DNA of 8,277 nucleotides, taken from Thioalkalivibrio sp. Its GTDB lineage: Bacteria > Pseudomonadota > Gammaproteobacteria > Ectothiorhodospirales > Ectothiorhodospiraceae. The position numbers were made by a program, and so were the translations under genes. Below, one piece after another: positions 5,710 through 8,277 of the stretch (the stretch's first letter is position 1; each line of letters opens with the position of its first letter). The notes below the pieces were generated by a model. That model saw nothing but the letters and a program-made list of their open reading frames with translations. It was not told where the DNA came from and ran no database searches. The DNA lies in assembly GCA_007136145.1 (NCBI GenBank), contig SLHN01000315.1, positions 1 to 8,277 on the forward strand, read 5' to 3'.

Positions 5710-6293
5710 AGGAGGTCCGCCAGCGGCACTTCGGGAAATCCGGTGCCGGCCAGGAACTGTGCGTCATGACTCGTCATCAGCAACGCGGTATTCGGTGGAA
5801 GCGACTGCAACAGTCCGAGTGCACTGTCGCGCACCTCGGCGTCCAGATGGTTTGCGGGCTCGTCGAGCAGAAGGATGTCGGCGGACGTGTGCAGCACTGC
5901 TGCCAGCCGCAACAGTTGCCACTGTCCGCCACTCAGGCGGTCCAGACGACGCGACAGCAGCGTGCGCACAGAACTGTCCCCGGGCACGCGCGCACCCAGC
6001 GCACGGAACCAGTCATGACCGTTCAGCGGCCAGAGAGCCGGTCGAGGGTGCTCCTGCGCAAGAAGGCATGTTTTCGTGCGGGGGCTCCGTTGGACCTGTC
6101 CGCTGAAGACCCGTGCCTTGCCGATCAGGCAACGCAGCAATAGCGATTTGCCGGCACCATTGGGACCGGTCAAAACCATTTTCTCCCCACGACCGAGCCG
6201 GAGATCCAGCGGACCAAGCACGGGTCGATCGAATCCGACACGGATGTTCGTGCAGGACAGTATGGGCTGCGCGGATTCCGGGCTCGCGCTCAT
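5706..6293 (-). CDS. aztA: AztA-like ABC transporter ATPase (short form)
   Basis: This 195-residue nucleotide-binding subunit has all ABC motifs in order: Walker A GPNGAGKS (about 43-50), Q-loop in LAQEHPRP, signature LSGGQ, Walker B ILLLDEP, D-loop region NHLDAE, and the switch His in MTSHDAQ. It would power zinc import by the AztB permease on the cytoplasmic side. It is shorter than ZnuC-type ATPases (about 230-250 residues), ending soon after the H-loop with EVPLADLL. The ATG at 6293 overlaps the aztC stop as ATGA. A longer in-frame start at 6395 would lie inside aztC and adds sequence unlike ABC proteins, so I chose 6293. No regulatory C-terminal domain is present. Confidence 0.85.
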   Translation of the reverse strand: MSASPESAQPILSCTNIRVGFDRPVLGPLDLRLGRGEKMVLTGPNGAGKSLLLRCLIGKARVFSGQVQRSPRTKTCLLAQEHPRPALWPLNGHDWFRALGARVPGDSSVRTLLSRRLDRLSGGQWQLLRLAAVLHTSADILLLDEPANHLDAEVRDSALGLLQSLPPNTALLMTSHDAQFLAGTGFPEVPLADLL

Positions 6294-7216
6294 TCGTTGG
6301 TCTGGAAAGGGGTGGCCCAGATCCGCATCAGTTCGAGGTAGTCGTCGAGCTTGCCGTTGGCCGGCGGTTCCATTGGCAGTGCCTGTCGGGACCACGCGAT
6401 TTCCGTCGCGAGCCAGTCGGCGCCGCGCGAGGGTTGGTAGACTGCGTGGAGGACTACGCCCCTGGGTCCATCGCGCAAAGTGTCAGCCAGCCCACGGAGG
6501 TGCCTTGCGGTGGGCGGAATGCCCGGTAGGGGTTCCAGGTATCCGGCCACCTCGACTGGCAGCCACTCCTCGAGGTAATCGATGTCTTCGTGGTAGGCCA
6601 CGAAGCGCTGGCCGGGCTCCACCTGGGCTGCGACGGTTTCCTCGTGTTCCAGGATCCGTGCGCGGACGATCCGGGCGCGGTCCTCGAATTCCCTGCGGTA
6701 GGCGGGCAGCAGTTCAGCCAGGCGGTCTGCCAGGGGTCCGGCCACCGCCGCGACCCGCCGCGGATCCAGTTGAAAGTGGGGGTTGCCCTCGCCGTGCACA
6801 TGCCCGAGATTAGGGCCGTCCATGGTGATGGACCGGCGCAGGTGGAGGAAATCCGACGCCGAGAAATGACCCGGGCGCCCGCTGTTCAGTTTCGGGTTCG
6901 CAGCCCCGGTCAGCGCTGCGGGCAACCAGCCTTCCTCGAGACCGGCACCCATTTCGACCAGCATATCGCCTCTGCGCAGAGCCGCCATGAACGCGGGGCG
7001 GGCGTCAAGGTAGTGTGGATCCCGGTCTGGTGCTGCAAGCACCCGAACTTCGACCTTATCGGCGCCAATCTCACGCGCCAGCATCCCCATCGTCGCGGTA
7101 GTGGTCACGACGTTGAGTGCACCGGCCTGGACGTTGGTCGCGGACAGCACGAACAGCAGAAAGCTGGTCAGTACCGCAGGGACCAGTCGGACTCCGGCAG
7201 CCATTGACAATGACAT
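6290..7216 (-). CDS. aztC: AztC-like periplasmic zinc-binding protein of the ABC importer
   Basis: This 308-residue protein has a signal peptide with a probable cut after VQA at residue 31 and the fold signatures of cluster A-I metal-binding proteins (ZnuA/AztC/TroA kind). Three metal-binding histidines are readable: His68 in DPHYLDARP, His147 in GNPHFQLDP and His209 in AYHEDIDYL. The fourth ligand should be an acid near the C terminus, Glu283 or Asp291/292; I cannot decide which. The long His-rich loop of ZnuA is missing; only a short HVHGEGNPH stretch precedes His147, as expected for AztC-type proteins served by a chaperone. The start at ATG 7216 is fixed by GGGGGAG six bases upstream; an ATG seven codons earlier would include that site in the coding region. 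The stop overlaps aztA. The protein would bind zinc in the periplasm and deliver it to AztB. Confidence 0.85.
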   Translation of the reverse strand: MSLSMAAGVRLVPAVLTSFLLFVLSATNVQAGALNVVTTTATMGMLAREIGADKVEVRVLAAPDRDPHYLDARPAFMAALRRGDMLVEMGAGLEEGWLPAALTGAANPKLNSGRPGHFSASDFLHLRRSITMDGPNLGHVHGEGNPHFQLDPRRVAAVAGPLADRLAELLPAYRREFEDRARIVRARILEHEETVAAQVEPGQRFVAYHEDIDYLEEWLPVEVAGYLEPLPGIPPTARHLRGLADTLRDGPRGVVLHAVYQPSRGADWLATEIAWSRQALPMEPPANGKLDDYLELMRIWATPFQTNE

Positions 7217-7222
7217 GGTGTT

Positions 7223-7229
7223 CTCCCCC
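7223..7229 (-). promoter_or_regulatory. Ribosome binding site deciding the aztC start
   Basis: The minus strand reads GGGGGAG, six bases before ATG 7216. It selects this ATG over the in-frame ATG at 7237 and gives a standard signal peptide. Confidence 0.7.
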
Positions 7230-7256
7230 AATTGCATAGGTTGATCGGGAATCAGT

Positions 7257-7271
7257 GGGTTGCCGCAACCT
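7257..7271 (-). other. Small hairpin between the barrel gene and aztC
   Basis: GGTTG (7258-7262) and CAACC (7266-7270) pair around a 3-base loop right behind the stop codon of the barrel gene, in the 54-base gap before aztC. No T run follows. It could be a weak attenuator or processing site that sets different levels of the barrel protein and the transporter, with the two genes still in one operon. Confidence 0.3.
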
Positions 7272-8277
7272 CAGAATCGGTGTGCGCCGTGAGCGCCCAG
7301 CGCCACGTTCACCTGGAGCAGAAACCCGAGTCCGCTTCCCGAACCCCCGTGGCCGTGGTGGTCATGACCGTGGCCGTGACCATGGTCGTGGGCGTGATGC
7401 GCGAAGTCGTCGTAGTTGATCTGCGCGCGCAGGAACAGCGGTTCTATTGGCCGGAACGTGACTTGTGCCGCGTACCGATACGAGGTATCGAGTGATTCGA
7501 GACGGGTGGGGTGGAAGTCCACTACCCGGTTGGTCAGGCCCAGCGCTTCGGCACGAATTCCCGCTTCCCAGCGTGGGCGAAAGCCGTACACGGCTTGCAG
7601 ATAGAGGCCATCCTGCCGCTCGGTGTAGTTGCCCCGACGTGTCCATCCGTGGTGGCCCTGCAGGTATTCATCCACGTTACGGGATACGACGAAGTACTCC
7701 CCACCGACCCGCCAGTCCCCGTGTCCATAACCGCGTCCGGCGTAATGGCGGTAGACGGCATCAATCCCGGCGAACCAGCCGTCGCCGACAAGTGCGTGGC
7801 CGTGTGCTCCGTGGTCTTCCAGGCGACCATAGTCGCGGAGCAAGCCCGCCGATGCTCCCAACTGCAGGGCGTGGTCGGCACCGAGGTCGGGACCGGTCTT
7901 CGCGAACGTCGTGAACAGGCGAGGTCCGGACTTCCGATCCACGGGAATACCACCGTCGAAGCGAGCCACGCCCTCGTCCTCGTCGCCCTGGAAGGCCTCG
8001 ATACCAACGCGGGTGTACCAGGACGTGGCAGGCACGTAACTCAGTTGCACGCCGATGTCTTGTAATCCGTGGTGACCGAACAGGAATTCGCTGAACAACG
8101 GGCGATCGACGAAGTCCCAGTCGTGGTTGTGGTGGCTGTTGATGTACCCGATGTCCGAAAGGAACTTGCCTCCCTTCAACTGCAATCCGCCTGGCAGACT
8201 CAGGGTCCGCAGATAGGCCTCCTCGACTTCGACGTTACGATCATCGAAGCCCAGCATCAGGGCTCCGTCGAGCCAGT
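7271..8277 (-). CDS. His-rich outer-membrane beta-barrel protein of the zinc locus (5' end outside the window)
   Basis: About 335 residues are visible; the N terminus, including any signal peptide, lies beyond the right edge. The frame stays open through WLDGAL before the first visible Met at 8257, so that Met is probably internal. The protein shows alternating short beta strands with aromatic girdles and ends in Phe (AHRF), the usual C-terminal mark for BAM-dependent barrels. Histidine clusters are frequent: SHHNHDWD (residues 41-48 counted from Met 8257), HH (62-63) and a run of ten His in 17 residues (287-303) just before the last strand, which would place it on the cell surface. Similar porin-like proteins occur beside zinc ABC transporters in gammaproteobacteria, as far as I recall. 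It is probably a zinc-capturing or zinc-conducting porin; direct evidence is lacking. No TonB-dependent plug can be judged because the N terminus is missing. It is upstream of aztC by 54 bases in the same operon. Confidence 0.75.
   Translation of the reverse strand, partial: WLDGALMLGFDDRNVEVEEAYLRTLSLPGGLQLKGGKFLSDIGYINSHHNHDWDFVDRPLFSEFLFGHHGLQDIGVQLSYVPATSWYTRVGIEAFQGDEDEGVARFDGGIPVDRKSGPRLFTTFAKTGPDLGADHALQLGASAGLLRDYGRLEDHGAHGHALVGDGWFAGIDAVYRHYAGRGYGHGDWRVGGEYFVVSRNVDEYLQGHHGWTRRGNYTERQDGLYLQAVYGFRPRWEAGIRAEALGLTNRVVDFHPTRLESLDTSYRYAAQVTFRPIEPLFLRAQINYDDFAHHAHDHGHGHGHDHHGHGGSGSGLGFLLQVNVALGAHGAHRF

Noticed and set aside
5426..6106. Plus-strand open frame of 226 codons across aztB and aztA
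   Set aside because: It is rich in Arg, Ala and Pro with no motif and is opposite two genes with clear ABC transporter signatures.
4870..7216. Naming the transporter ZnuABC or a manganese importer
   Set aside because: The adjacent AztD-like chaperone and the absence of a ZnuA-type His-rich loop favour the Azt branch. Manganese importers do not come with His-rich chaperones or barrels as far as I know.
7241..7255. TTGATCGGGAATCAG as an FNR/ANR box
   Set aside because: The spacing is five rather than four bases, the right half ends in G, and it lies inside an operon gap just before a ribosome site.

Overview
The window looks like chromosomal DNA of a GC-rich, Gram-negative proteobacterium, most likely a gammaproteobacterium of the sulfur-oxidising or halophilic kind (an Ectothiorhodospiraceae-like background is my inference). 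The grounds are the codon use, the outer-membrane beta-barrel and lipoprotein genes, a membrane cytochrome c, a type I-E-like CRISPR repeat and dispersed palindromic intergenic repeats. No rRNA gene, complete tRNA gene, transposase or phage gene is visible.

Left part (1-1230). A gene-poor leader of about 375 bases carries a multi-hairpin palindromic element (18-112), a single type I-E-like CRISPR repeat (168-196) with no array around it, and an AT-rich promoter region with a dyad over a TATAAT (303-322). It leads into a plus-strand gene (377-1156) for a four-helix membrane protein with one c-type heme site. A strong stem-loop (1166-1202) separates this gene from the convergent gene that follows.

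Middle part (1225-3427). A minus-strand GH13 subfamily 18-like glycoside phosphorylase (sucrose phosphorylase type) has all three catalytic acids and an unusual insertion of about 65 residues. Upstream of it, 2989-3427 holds no gene. It contains a small hairpin, a second palindromic dispersed repeat (3112-3205) and a GC-rich stem-loop just after the next gene.

Right part (3428-8277). Five minus-strand genes form a trans-envelope zinc acquisition locus resembling AztABCD. In transcription order they are a His-rich outer-membrane beta-barrel protein (5' end outside the window), a zinc-binding periplasmic protein (AztC-like), an ABC ATPase (AztA-like), an ABC-3 permease (AztB-like) and, after a gap of about 120 bases with a Zur-like dyad, a His-rich beta-propeller lipoprotein (AztD-like zinc chaperone). 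The aztC/aztA and aztA/aztB junctions overlap by 4 bases (ATGA and GTGA), so these three are translationally coupled. The inferred flow of metal is: capture at the surface by the barrel with its His-rich loop, buffering by the lipoprotein AztD, hand-over to AztC, and import through AztBA. The barrel gene, and the placing of His-rich segments on the barrel and the lipoprotein rather than on the binding protein, are the most distinctive parts of the window.
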